Assembly: GCF_000004075.3 (NCBI RefSeq) | Contig: NC_026660.2 | Coordinates: 25,485,498 to 25,549,497 of the forward strand | Length of the DNA stretch: 64,000 bases | Direction: 5' to 3' | Origin: Cucumis sativus | Lineage: Eukaryota; Streptophyta; Magnoliopsida; Cucurbitales; Cucurbitaceae | Shown here: piece by piece, positions 24,633-35,796 of the stretch | Position numbering within the stretch: the first letter of the stretch is position 1 | Layout of the letters: every line of letters begins with the position of its first letter | Translations under genes and position numbers: made by a program | Notes under the pieces: generated by a model | The model's database searches: none | What the model was told of the DNA's origin: nothing | The model's input: only the letters and a program-made list of their open reading frames with translations

Positions 24633-25000
24633 CTATCACTGATAGATCATTTAGTGATATAACAACTATCATTGATAGCATCGTCTATCACTTATAATTT
24701 ATTTCAATGATAGTTTTCAATTTAAGAAATTATTATTTCACACACTAATAATATCTATGAATGATAGTAACATATTAGAAGAATACCCCTGATAGCATCT
24801 ATAAGTAATATCTCTAACAAGCTACTATATATCAATGATATCGAGGTAATGCTACTAGAAAATGATATTGTGGTTGTTTGTTTTTAGCATAAATGGACAA
24901 AAAAAAAAAGAGAGAAATCAAATTAGCATGCTATCAGTAATAGCTTTGAATCACTAATAACATATTATCCATCCATATGATAGCTTCTATCACTAAGCGT
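24633..25000. repeat. Field of short TATCAnTGATA palindromes
   Basis: CTATCACTGATAG (24633-24645) and CTATCATTGATAG (24666-24678) are near-perfect palindromes. Related pieces follow: TCTATCACTTATAATT, ATATCAATGATATC (about 24829-24842), GCTATCAGTAATAGC and GATAGCTTCTATCACTAAG. Similar words appear near 7850 and 36240. It looks like a degenerate interspersed repeat family. Confidence 0.55.
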
Positions 25001-28000
25001 ATAAATTAATTTATATAGTTGAAATAAAGTATTAATTTCAGGTTATGCTATCAACATTTATATCAATTAGAAATTCAAAGTCCAAGTTATCAATGATAAA
25101 TTCATAAAAAGCATATTGACATATCAAACATGACATCATTAATAGAAATCATAACCGATACCATGAGAGAAGAAAACTGACGGCAAATTTATCATTTGAA
25201 AATAAATTTACCATATATCGATAAAAAAATTGCCTTTTTACAAATATTGTTTCATTCTGCTATAAATTATATTTATTTTAAGTTGATGGTATTTAGTTCC
25301 ATTTTCCTTAACGTAATACATCAAATAATTAAATTGATATATTAACTAAACTATACAAATAATCTTAACTCCGTATTATCCCCCGTCATGTTATGATTTC
25401 GATAGTGAATCTTTGATGAAATTAATTTTATTTTCTTGGGTGGAGCAAAAATACGAATTAAGGTAGTGATGTGAATGTGATGAAAGGCTTTATTTGATTT
25501 TTTTGGGGGCATGTTATTCACTTGCCATATCAAAACAAAAACAATAATAAGATATTAATTTGAAGCAAAGGTGTGGACAGATTCAGCAAACTACTGCCAT
25601 TTGTGAGATTAACACCAAATTGGGGTTCCGTGTATTAATTTATTGGTAAAATCAACACATTTTTTTCTTTTCAAACTGATTTGTCAAATCAGGTTCTTAA
25701 TTTTTAAAATAATTCCAATCTGAATTACTTAAACATTTGCTATTCTTCTAGGTTGATTGACTTGTATGTTAAATCATTATTATTTTTTTAATGTATATAT
25801 GTTAAATTATTGAAAAATTGTAAAGTGAATCAATAATTTATCATACTCATCATATATTTACTTATTTTCTCACTAACTATAATATCAATTTTTGCTTAAA
25901 CCCTATTGGATACGGATAGATTAATAAGATCAAAAACTTCATATTTAATTTTTTTTCTGGAACAAAATACACTTTTCATCTACAAATGGTCAATTTTAGC
26001 ACCAATGATTAAAAAAAATCACAAAATATGGTTGATTTTTTCACGTAGAAATGAGAAAAGTTGTTACAATACCAATAATTTTAGAGATTATAATAATTAA
26101 GTGTACAACAACATTTTCTAAGAACTATAAATTTAGTAAAATCTATTCATTTTTTTACTGTTGATAAAATTGCTATCTACTGAATCTAATTGTAAACATG
26201 TTAGAATAATGAAATTGAAAGAGTTGGATGGAAATAGCATATTTAATTGACATATTATAAGAGCAACTCCGTAATGATGCAATACATGAGGTAATAAAAA
26301 AGAACACCGAAGACGGGATGGTGTGAAACGGCCAATGGGGAAGAAGAAGGGCGTTTCAATTTTGACCATCGAAATTGGTAATTGATATGGAAGTCAGAAA
26401 GAAAAATTACGAAGTGTTCCACCATTATTTAAAAAGACGGTGATGTGGAATGAGAGGATATACAAAAGAAGCTTCGCTGCCAATGCCTTCAACACTCCAT
26501 AAATTATAATGCCTATGAATTGGTTGGTTTGGTAGCAGTAAACACCACACCACCCCCACCCACGTGTTCTTCAAAATATCTGCCTCCATTTAAAGAAAGC
26601 AAAAAAAAAAACCCCTCTCCTCTGGCCCTACCCTTTTAATATTCCTATACTATACTATACATGTTCTTAATTATTATGGGAACTACTTGTACTTATGAAC
26701 TTTATAACATTATATTACCCGGTATTTACTTTTAAATAGTACACCTTCTATCATACCTAGCTGTACTAAATTAATTATGTTGTGCCCTTTCTTTAATTTC
26801 TTGTCCAATCATTCAAAACTTAATTATAGATTTAAGATAGATTCGTACCTAAAATCTTAAATAACAATAGATAAATAATTTGAGTGAAATAAAAATAAAA
26901 ATCAAGGTGGTGGAATGAGTTTCGTAGTCAGATTGTTATGTCTTGAAAAAGAGTATCATATAATAATAATTTAGGCAATTATTTGTTAGGTGGTAAGTTT
27001 GGATGAGATTGAGAAGCAGATTTCATTTTGGAAGTGGGAAGAAGGGGATGAGGGGTGGTGGAAGTGGGAATGAGAATAAAAATGAGACTTGAAGGAAAAG
27101 AAAAGGGAAGAAATGAAGTAAAGGGGTGAGGGGGGGAAATAGAAAAGTGTTGGTTGGAGTAGAGAGAGAGTAAATGATGAGGGAAGAAGCTAAGTAGGCA
27201 TTTTGTGAAAGGGGTTGTACTTATTAAAGTACATTTGTAGCTGTCAAATGGACCCATTACACTAACAACGCGTGTCCATATGCCTTGTAATCTTTATGAT
27301 GTGATTCATGTGGTTATGCCATCCCTCAATCTTCCGCCGACAAGTACAAACTCAACTTAACTCTTCTTTACCTTTTCTCTTTTCTTTTCTTTTCTTTTTT
27401 CCTCTACTCCACAATCAAAATATATATTCATCCAAATTTTTAAGATAACTAAAGCCTTGACTTGACATCACCATATTAATCATCCAACAAATATAAGGGA
27501 GTGATCCATCCATATAATAACCCATTACAATTAAAGTTAACAAAACAACTTACACTCACCCAAGGTTAAATTAATTAACTATGATCTTCCTTTGGAAGGA
27601 TATATGGTTAAAGTTCATGCTCAAAATATGAATAATTTTCAATTGAATTGGATTCAAATGGTTGTTTAAAAAACTTTGACGATTATTTTAAAAGAAAGTC
27701 ATACTTTGAAGTCTTAACTTTCTAATGAGTTCATAATGAATGTACTTATAACTAATGTGTATGTTTGATGTTATAATGTGTGTGTTTAATTATGTTTAAT
27801 TCATTTTAGTATGTTAGAAAACTAAATAGGATTTATTCTCAAATTTTATTCAACATTGAAAATTCCAAAGAAAAATTAATAATAGGCCTTTCAAGTCAAC
27901 AATTAACTAACAAAAATTTAAAAAAATCTGGCTGCCAGAGCTGCTTCATCCATGTCTACAACTTATCTCCATTCTTTTTCCAAAACAAATATGAAAAGTA

Positions 28001-29160
28001 TATTTAAATATATTTATATATATAAGAAAAGTTAACATATACCATGCTATTATATTCCAAAAGGCAAATGACATTACTTAATATCAATAAAATATTTGAA
28101 AAAATGACGTCGCCTAGGCCTCAATTCTATTAGTCGATTTTCTTAATATATTTTCCCTACTTCAACCAAATGAACTTCCAACTTTAAAGGGTGTGGCCTA
28201 ATTAGGATCTTATCTAATAAGCTATAATTTTAACTGATTTCTTTGTTAATTTCAATTACAATATCATCAAAGTTGACAAGAAAGTATTGATAGATAGACT
28301 ATATGCAACGTTTTATATCTATAATTATAATTCTATAAGTAGAATTTGCAGGGTTAAAAAAGTAATTAAAAAATGTTAAATTACAAACCTAAATATTCTA
28401 TTTGATATGATAACTTCTCGGACATGAAATTATTATAATTTATATTTAAATTAATAACTTTGATGTAATCTTAGTATTTTCTAAATTAATCCTTTTCATG
28501 ACATATATTAGTACTTAAACTTTCTAAAATCTTGCCATTAGATTTTTTTTAGAATCTTTTAATTCTTTTAGGTTTTGTTTGGAGATCATGTTCTTTAATT
28601 TTATAAACCATGTATAAGTTGGCATGTATAGAACATTCAACCATATTGATCATCCATATTGTCAAGTGCATTCAAATTTTGGCTAAAGATTTTTCTTTTT
28701 GTTTTAAAAAAAATTGTCATGGAAGCTTTGATGTCTTAGGGTAATTTTTGTTTAATTCAACTTTTAAGTGGAAATCATATTGATTTAGAAATTTTACCGT
28801 TGGAGAATGACTAGTTAACACATTATATTCACAAACAATTCCTACTCTCAATTTCCTAAAGTGTTTGTATCACTTTGAAGATGATGGTTAGTTTACTTGA
28901 CAAACTCTTAAAGTGTTTTCATTATACACATTTTATAATATGGGTGATAAACCTACCTTTAGTTTTTGCGAATGATACCCATGACACGTCATTTTGCTAT
29001 ATGGGGTATTGTAAGGCCAATATGTTGATACGGCGGAGTTGGTGCATTCAAATTCATCATATTCTAAACATTTTTCATTTTTCATTTTTATAAATTTTAC
29101 TCTTTAGATTCTTAATCAATAAAATAATAAAAAGGTAATATGACAAAACAAAATTACAAA

Positions 29161-29211
<51 letters not shown>
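29161..29211. repeat. AT dinucleotide microsatellite
   Basis: About 50 bases of alternating AT with one phase break in the middle. This is a typical hypervariable plant microsatellite. Confidence 0.95.
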
Positions 29212-29216
<5 letters not shown>

Positions 29217-30693
29217 TATTTTGTCACCTCACCTCAAATGTGCAAAGTACCTGCAACCAATAATTGATGGCATGGATAGTGATGATTTTGTAGAAAGGAA
29301 ATGAAGAAAAATAAAATAGAGCATAAAGTAGATTTACAAGGTGGGGGCTGCTATTATTTTTCTTTTTGAATACTCAAACTCAATCAATAGGGCTTTTAAT
29401 GGAGGCCTCCATTTTCACTTTCGTTCTAAGTTATTGGCCTTACATATATATGTCAACATTCATTCTTTTTTTCTTTTAATTCCTAACCAGAAAGGAAGAG
29501 ATACTTTAAGTCAATTACCATTAACTGTTTTACTATTTACTTTCTAATATACTTTTAAAATGCATGTTTTAGTTTCAGGTTATAAATCGATTCTTATTTA
29601 ATTTTTAATAATATAAAGTTCTTGTTCTACTTTTCCAAAATCATTCTACTAAATCACTATTTCTCCAAATAACCCTGTTTTTTTGTTCTAAAAGAAAAAT
29701 ATTTTTTTTTTCTTTAAAAAACCCTAAAGATCCGCTGCTTTGGACATTTATTAAAAGAACAAAACTTTTTAAATTTAAAGTATGAAAAATGGGTTCCGTA
29801 GGTAATTCTCTTTTATTTGCAAAACGAAATAATATTTTGCAATAATTTGAAAGAGTGGTACTACTTTTTGTGTAATAAATTTTCTTTTTCTTATTGAAGA
29901 TCATTGCATCCACTACATTGTGAAGGGGGGTTGTCCATATTCAATTTCATAGTACAAAATTTACCGTCAATCGACATTATTTTCCAATTGATATTGATTC
30001 TTTTATTCTACATTTATTCTAGCTTTAGCTAAGAAAACATATATTTATTCTCTTTTTTAGTACATCTTTTTAAATATGTCTGTTTAACAAATATTTTAAT
30101 ATTGCTCACTTCCCTCCCAATGAAAGCTCCCATAGAGAGAGAGGTACATAGATATATTGTTAGGAAAACATGTTTTTAATTTTAAACCTATAAAAGGAAA
30201 GTAGATAGAGAGGAATATATATTATATTCCGAACAGAGATTAAAAAAGTGGTATGTAATTAAAGGTTTAGAAAAAAACGAAATGAAAAAGAAAAGAAAAG
30301 ATGAGACTCCTTTCAAATTGATGTCAACTAAAGTAGTTTGTAATTGAAATTATTAACAAGTTCCTTAACTTTTTAAAAAGAAAAAATAAGTAGTAAATTT
30401 CTTATAATTTTACGCAAAAAAAGGTGGGGGGTTGGAGAGGAGTAGAAGAGTATGTTGTAGTGAAAGATTAAAAAGGGAGAAATTGTAGGCATAAATGGAA
30501 GTAAAAATAAATGTAATGTTAGGTAATAAATAAAAAAAATGGGGTGGCATTTTAAAAAGACAAAAAAGAAGAAGAGGAAGTATCGGTTTTAAATAAATAA
30601 ATAAAAAAAAAAAAAAAATCTTGGACGGTCCACCATATCAATAATCAACCACGTTTCTAAAATACTACCTTACGTTTAAATACTTTCTCTCCG

Positions 30694-30772
30694 CATGCAA
30701 TTTTGTAAGTTTATCACGTGCTCTTATTTTTCTCCTTTTCTTATTCCGACTCCTTAAACCTTTCCTATAAAT
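30694..30772 (+). promoter_or_regulatory. Candidate promoter of the MAPKKK gene (RY motif, G-box, TATA)
   Basis: Three motifs lie upstream of the ATG at 30901: CATGCA at 30694-30699, the palindromic G-box CACGTG at 30715-30720, and CTATAAAT at 30765-30772. The TATA box is about 130 bases from the ATG and is followed by a pyrimidine-rich leader without ATGs. G-boxes with an ACGT core are bound by bZIP (including ABA-responsive) and bHLH factors. ABA-inducible expression would suit the MAPKKK17/18 group, but this is inferred. Confidence 0.5.
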
Positions 30773-30900
30773 CACCCCTTCCTTAACCACCACTATTTGC
30801 TCTAAACTACCATTTCCCCCTTTTTCCCTTTCTTCTCTTCTTCAACCCAACAACAACTCAAAACCCGCCGACGATTTTTTATTCTGATTTCTACCCAACC

Positions 30901-31953
30901 ATGGATTGGGTTCGAGGAGATGAGATTGGATATGGAAGTTTTGCTACCATCAATTTAGCCACGTCTTGTTCCGGTGATCGATTTCCTCCATTGATGGCCG
31001 TTAAATCATCTGGCCTTGTTTGCTCTGCCTCCCTCAAGAACGAGAAGCAAGTTTTGGATCTTCTTGGTGATGATTGCCCACAAATTATTAGGTGTTTCGG
31101 GGACAGTTGTAGTGTTGAGAACGGTGAGGAACTTTACAATCTGTTCCTCGAGTATGCTAGTGGTGGAAGTTTAGCCGATAGAATACAGAGCCGCGGTGGT
31201 CGGCTGCCGGAATTTGAGGTTCGACGGTACACGAGGACTATTCTTGAAGGGCTTCGGTATATTCACGGAAAGGGATTTGTTCATTGCGATGTTAAGCCTA
31301 GGAATATTCTCGTGTTTGGTGACGGTGATGCTAAGATTGCCGATTTCGGATTGTCGAAGAAGGCGGGAAAGAACAGAGTGGGAACAGGGGAAGAGACAGG
31401 GAAATTTCAATTGAGAGGTTCTCCTCTGTACATGTCACCGGAATCGGTCAACGATAATGAGTATGAGTCGCCGTGTGACATATGGGCCGTCGGATGCGCG
31501 GTGGTGGAGATGTTGACAGGGAAGCCCGCGTGGAATTGTCGGCCGGAATCCAACGTGTTTGCTTTGTTAATCAAAATTGGGATTGGAGAAGAATTGCCGG
31601 AAATTCCTAAAGATCTATCGGAAGAAGGGAAAGATTTTCTCAAAAAATGTTTGGTGAAGGATCCATTAAAGAGATGGACGGCCGATATGCTTCTAAAACA
31701 CCCATTTGTGGCAGAGTCCGGGCGGTGTGTTCCATTGGCGGGCGTGGAGGAAGTATCAACGTCGCCAAGATGTCCTTTCGATTTCGAAGATTGGGCATCG
31801 ATTCATTCACAAGAGAGCGATCCTAGAAATGAAGAGGAAGCAAATTGTTGGTTGAATAATTGGTCGTGTTCTCCAAGGGAGAGGCTGCTTGAACTAGTGG
31901 GGAATGGGGCAGTAGAGTGGTCGGTCACTGACAATTGGGTCAGGGTCAGATGA
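30901..31953 (+). CDS. MAPKKK17/18-like protein kinase, intronless
   Basis: Single-exon, 350-residue serine/threonine kinase resembling the plant MEKK-type MAPKKK13-21 group, which activates MAPKKs, often in ABA or stress signalling. Almost all of it is kinase domain. The glycine-rich loop is IGYGSFATI (residues 9-17), with the ATP-binding Lys in MAVKS (35), the alpha-C Glu near 48 and the catalytic loop HCDVKPRNIL (128-137). DFG is at 148-150, GSPLYMSPE at 173-181 and DIWAVGCAVVEMLTGKPAW from 193. HCD replaces HRD, so it is a non-RD kinase, as is usual in this group. The short C-terminal tail after HPFV has no domain I recognise. The ATG at 30901 is preceded by an ATG-free pyrimidine-rich leader and is the natural start. 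The kinase core, about 55 percent of the coding sequence by eye, is markedly more GC-rich than its surroundings. Confidence 0.9.
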   Translation: MDWVRGDEIGYGSFATINLATSCSGDRFPPLMAVKSSGLVCSASLKNEKQVLDLLGDDCPQIIRCFGDSCSVENGEELYNLFLEYASGGSLADRIQSRGGRLPEFEVRRYTRTILEGLRYIHGKGFVHCDVKPRNILVFGDGDAKIADFGLSKKAGKNRVGTGEETGKFQLRGSPLYMSPESVNDNEYESPCDIWAVGCAVVEMLTGKPAWNCRPESNVFALLIKIGIGEELPEIPKDLSEEGKDFLKKCLVKDPLKRWTADMLLKHPFVAESGRCVPLAGVEEVSTSPRCPFDFEDWASIHSQESDPRNEEEANCWLNNWSCSPRERLLELVGNGAVEWSVTDNWVRVR

Positions 31954-33415
31954 GTTGCAAGCACGGTTGGATTACGGCCGTGAACGGAAAAGAGGGGAGG
32001 GATATTTTTGGGGTTGAAGAAATTTTATTTTATTTCGAAAGATCTTCAATCAAAATGAACGGTGGAGGATTCAATTGATTCGTTGATTAAAGGTTTGATA
32101 TAATTAGGAAATTTGGTGGAGATAGATAGGTGCTGCTGCACACGGGGTTGAGTTGAGTTGATGGATGGATACACCAAATTGGTGGTCCAGTGTACATAAA
32201 AACCTATTTTTTCCTTCTTATTCGAAATAATATATCATTATTACTTTCCAATTAATTTCATAAATGTGAACAATTTATTATTTCATTAATTTTGTGGGTA
32301 GTACTTTTTATCAAATATCTTTTACAATATCTTTTTTTTTTTAAAAAAAATCAAAATAATTAATTAAACGGACCAAACTACATATATATTATATCAACTC
32401 TACCTAAATTAGAATTAAATCATTTTAATGGAATATACACTTCAAATGGGGTCAATTTTCTTTTCGCAATTTGACCCGTTGTCTATTAATTGACTACAAT
32501 TTACGGGTTTAGGTAATCATAATAACATCAACCTTTATTTTTTAATTAAATAAATACATATATAATAAATTGTGTAGATACAATTTCTCAACACTATCCA
32601 TTTAGCCTTTTATGATTTAAGCCTAATGCTCGGATTTAATTAAATTCTAAAAACTTCAGTTCCGTCTTTCAATTTAGAGAAATATCACAAACGTTTCATC
32701 CCTTTACAAGCCCTCTACCATGCTTAACTATGTTGTTACCTTTTTGCCTATTTAAATAGCATTTAGCAAAAATAATTTCTCTTTAGTTGATTTTATTAAG
32801 GGCAAACTCAACCAAACCACATGATGACAAATGTCATAGAAATTAACAAATTAAACTAAACTCATACCACAACTAAATTGAAACATTTAATAAAACATAG
32901 AAACGAAAACAAAAGAAAGAAGAATTCAGTCAATTAAGTTAGAACATTCTTATGTTCATACTTTTAACAAGAGCAATCAATTACGTATAAACAGAAAAGT
33001 CCATGGTTAAGGTGTGAAAGGAAATTAGTTGGGGGTTAGATAACTACTGGAAAGTTAAATTTGAATAAAATGAATTAATAATATATGTTTGAAAATAATT
33101 GTAGACAATGAGAGAAATTGGTGTCACCAAACACCCAAGATAGAAAATTAATATATTGGAATTCACTTAAATTGGGAAGCTTCTTCGTCTTGGTGAAAAT
33201 CTCAATCCAAAAACCTTTTATGTTTCCATTCAACATTCAAATTCAAACAGGGAGGGTCAAAACCCCCCTTCTCTTTCAAATAGATAATAACCAAAAAAAA
33301 AAAAAAAGTGAAATCATAAAAGAAAATATATTAGCGTTTACCAACACTAATGATATTTATGAATATAAACTAACATACTTTTGTGATTTTGTTTTTATAA
33401 ACAAAAATTATATTC
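31954..33415. other. Intergenic interval
   Basis: Convergent ends of the MAPKKK and LEA_2 genes. It probably contains both 3' untranslated regions. The rest is AT-rich and I see no gene in it; an open frame at 33118-33450 is low complexity and unrelated to any family I know. Confidence 0.6.
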
Positions 33416-35796
33416 CTAAGCTGATGAGCGGTATGTGCATTTGTTCTTGAGAGAAATGGGTTTGTTCATATTGATAGGGTCCATCACCACGCTGCAATCC
33501 ACACTCTTGTAGAATTTGGGTTTCACCAGTTTTCCTAACACGTTGGCTCTGGACCGGACTGTGAATTGAAGGTTCATTGGCACCGGTTCCACGGGTTTTC
33601 CATTCACGCTCCCTAGGCTGGCTCCGCCTCCGTACAACGGAATGCCACTTCCTTTTACCGTTACCGTTATAGGCCGTTGACTCTTCCTCCTTTGGTGGAA
33701 CTTTTGCATCTGCATTTTCAACTAATTCATTTTCTTTCTAATTTTCTTATTAAACGCATTTCATATCTCCTTAAATATGCGTGTGAGCTTTTAATTTCAT
33801 TTTTCTTTTCATAATTCCTTCTCTTTCAAATCTTTCAACATTATAATGTTGAAAAAAAAACGTTTCTCAACTTTTTTCTGTCTTTTCATTTCTACAATAT
33901 TTAATCTTAGCCTATCAAATTAGCATTTTAAAAACTAAAAACCAATTCATAAAATTTTCTTAGTACCACTGGATGATTAAAAAAAAAATTACTAATGTAT
34001 ATTGTCCATTTACAAGTTGGGTATAACTTTCCGCAATACAAATTTTATAACAAAATAAAATATTATTTGATAATTTCATTTGTAGAAATTACTAGTGTAT
34101 TATCCATTTAAAATTTAGGATATATAACTTTCAGGAATGCAAATTTGATAATTTGATTTGTAGATTCTTTTTTTTTTTAAAAAAAAAAAAAAACTACTCT
34201 TGTTTTCAAACCATTCATCTAAAATGATTTTTATCTAACAAGAGAAAACACATGAATTCTTGGTCGCAATAAAAAAAGTAAAAATATTTTAATATTTTTA
34301 AAGTATTTAAAAGTTTGCTTTATTTTTAAATAAAAATAAACTGAATGTCTGTATAATTTGAACAAGAAGAAGTAAAGACTTACCAAAATGAGGCCTAATA
34401 TTAATTGACTAGATTAGTTATGAATTGTAGTTTTGTTTTGGTAATAAAAATTAATAAAAGTTTAAAGAAAACAAGTGAACACACAAAATTACTTGGTTTT
34501 ACTTGGTTTTTAAAAAGTATTACAATTTTAACAACATTAAAAAAGGGTTATTCACATAGTAGGAAGAATTAATTATCAATTGACACTTGTATGATGGCCA
34601 GCACAGAGGATTGGGTTAATTCCCAAGATGTATTTAATAGACATTTTTCTTAAAAGTAAGTAAAATTAAAATATCAAAATGTAGAGTAATATTTTTTTAA
34701 AAGATGGTAAATGTAGCCAAGTTTACATATATTATATAGTTGATCATTATATTCAAAGTTAACATGGAAAAGAAAAACTATCCAATGGGCTTACTTACTT
34801 AGAATAAAATAATAGTGAATGACCGAGAAATTATTGTGTTGGGATGAATTAGAGATCTACTGAATCCAACGCAAAGAATCATAATTTAAAATTGAGGAAC
34901 AAGACAATGTGTACTTGTCTGGTTCATGAACCGAAGTGAAAAGGAGATAGATATATAATTCAGAAGCGCATTAGAAATGGAATAAAGATTGAGTTTAAAG
35001 AATTTGCATACTGTTCCAGACGCGAGCGTAAGCTGGGAATACGAGAGCTGAAGTGGAGTGGAAGTAACTTGAACTCCGAAAAACGTCGCCGTATTTCTAA
35101 ATATGAACTTCACCGTCGCATTCATCGTCACCAAGCCGGTGGCCACCCCTGAAAAATCTGCCCCCGCTTGGATCACGAACTTGTCAAACAAAATGCTCTG
35201 CCAAAATTAATTTTAGAATTACATTAATTATATTACCCACACTTAATTACTTTTTTTCCCCCTTTCTATATTAATGATTTTATGTATAATATTGAAAATT
35301 GGGACTTTACTTTCATTAGAATGGTAGGTTTCTGAGGCCGGCTGGCACCCCATAAAATGAGAGAAAACAGAGAGAAAAGAAGCACGAAACTAATAACAAA
35401 AGCAAGGAAGTAGCAACGGCGGGTGAAGCGGTCGGAGGCGCCGTCGTCATCGAGGAGGCGCTCTTCTTCAATGGCGTCGAATCGCTTCCAGGGCTTGGGA
35501 ATCTTGTGATTGGGAGGCTTGCGAGATCCGGGCTTGACGGAGGCGGAAAATCGGGTGGAGGAGGAGTCACGTGAGTGGGGGCCCAAGGAAGAGTTGGAAT
35601 GGGAATGAGGAGGGGACCCCATTGGGCTAAGGACAGGGCTCGAATGGAAGGAGTTGGTAGTCTTTTCTCCATCGTGTGAATCACGGGACGGGCTTTGCAC
35701 ATAGTAAACTGGGCGGCGAGAGCTGGGGGAGCGTGTCGGCGAGGACGGCGTCAGACTGCTCACCTCCGAGTCGGTCTTGGCCAGCACCACCGACAT
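33416..35796 (-). CDS. LEA_2 (NDR1/HIN1-like) single-pass membrane protein
   Basis: Exons are 35796-35311, 35197-35012 and 33709-33416, all GT-AG and phase 0, giving 321 residues. The N-terminal 125 residues are cytosol-type, rich in Ser, Pro and His, with RRPVYYVQSPSRDS near 27-40 and KIPKPWKRFDAIEEE near 98, typical of a LEA hydroxyproline-rich glycoprotein subgroup. One transmembrane helix spans about 128-150 (CYFLAFVISFVLLFSLF and onward). The LEA_2-type beta domain follows, with GLVTMNATVKFIFRNTATFF and later LQLSYSQLTLASGT joined across intron 2 to MQKFHQRRKSQR. The end, VVMDPINMNKPISLKNKC, also fits. Such proteins sit in the plasma membrane or endomembranes and some act in defence or stress; the exact role here is unknown. 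The ATG at 35796 gives the canonical MSVVLAKTDSEV start. An upstream in-frame ATG at 35844 is less likely. Confidence 0.88.

Larger units (their letters stand above)
20421..30640. other. Long gene-poor AT-rich interval
   Basis: About 10 kb without a supportable gene. It contains a small isolated GC-richer frame at 23199-23282, a field of short palindromes at 24630-25000, a purine-rich stretch at 27030-27180, a TTTTC-rich run near 27370-27400 and an AT microsatellite at 29161-29211. The other open frames are short, low-complexity or without any family resemblance. Scattered A and T homopolymers are frequent. Confidence 0.6.

Noticed and set aside
24600-25200. CRISPR-like array suggested by repeated short palindromes
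   Set aside because: Spacing and units are irregular, and the genome is plainly a plant nuclear genome.
26979-27257. 92-codon minus-strand open frame
   Set aside because: It exists only because the opposite strand is purine-rich, and the product is Pro/Ser/Phe low complexity.
35316-35702. 128-codon minus-strand open frame
   Set aside because: Alternative frame of LEA_2 exon 1, Pro/Ser-rich by composition; the other frame encodes the family motifs.
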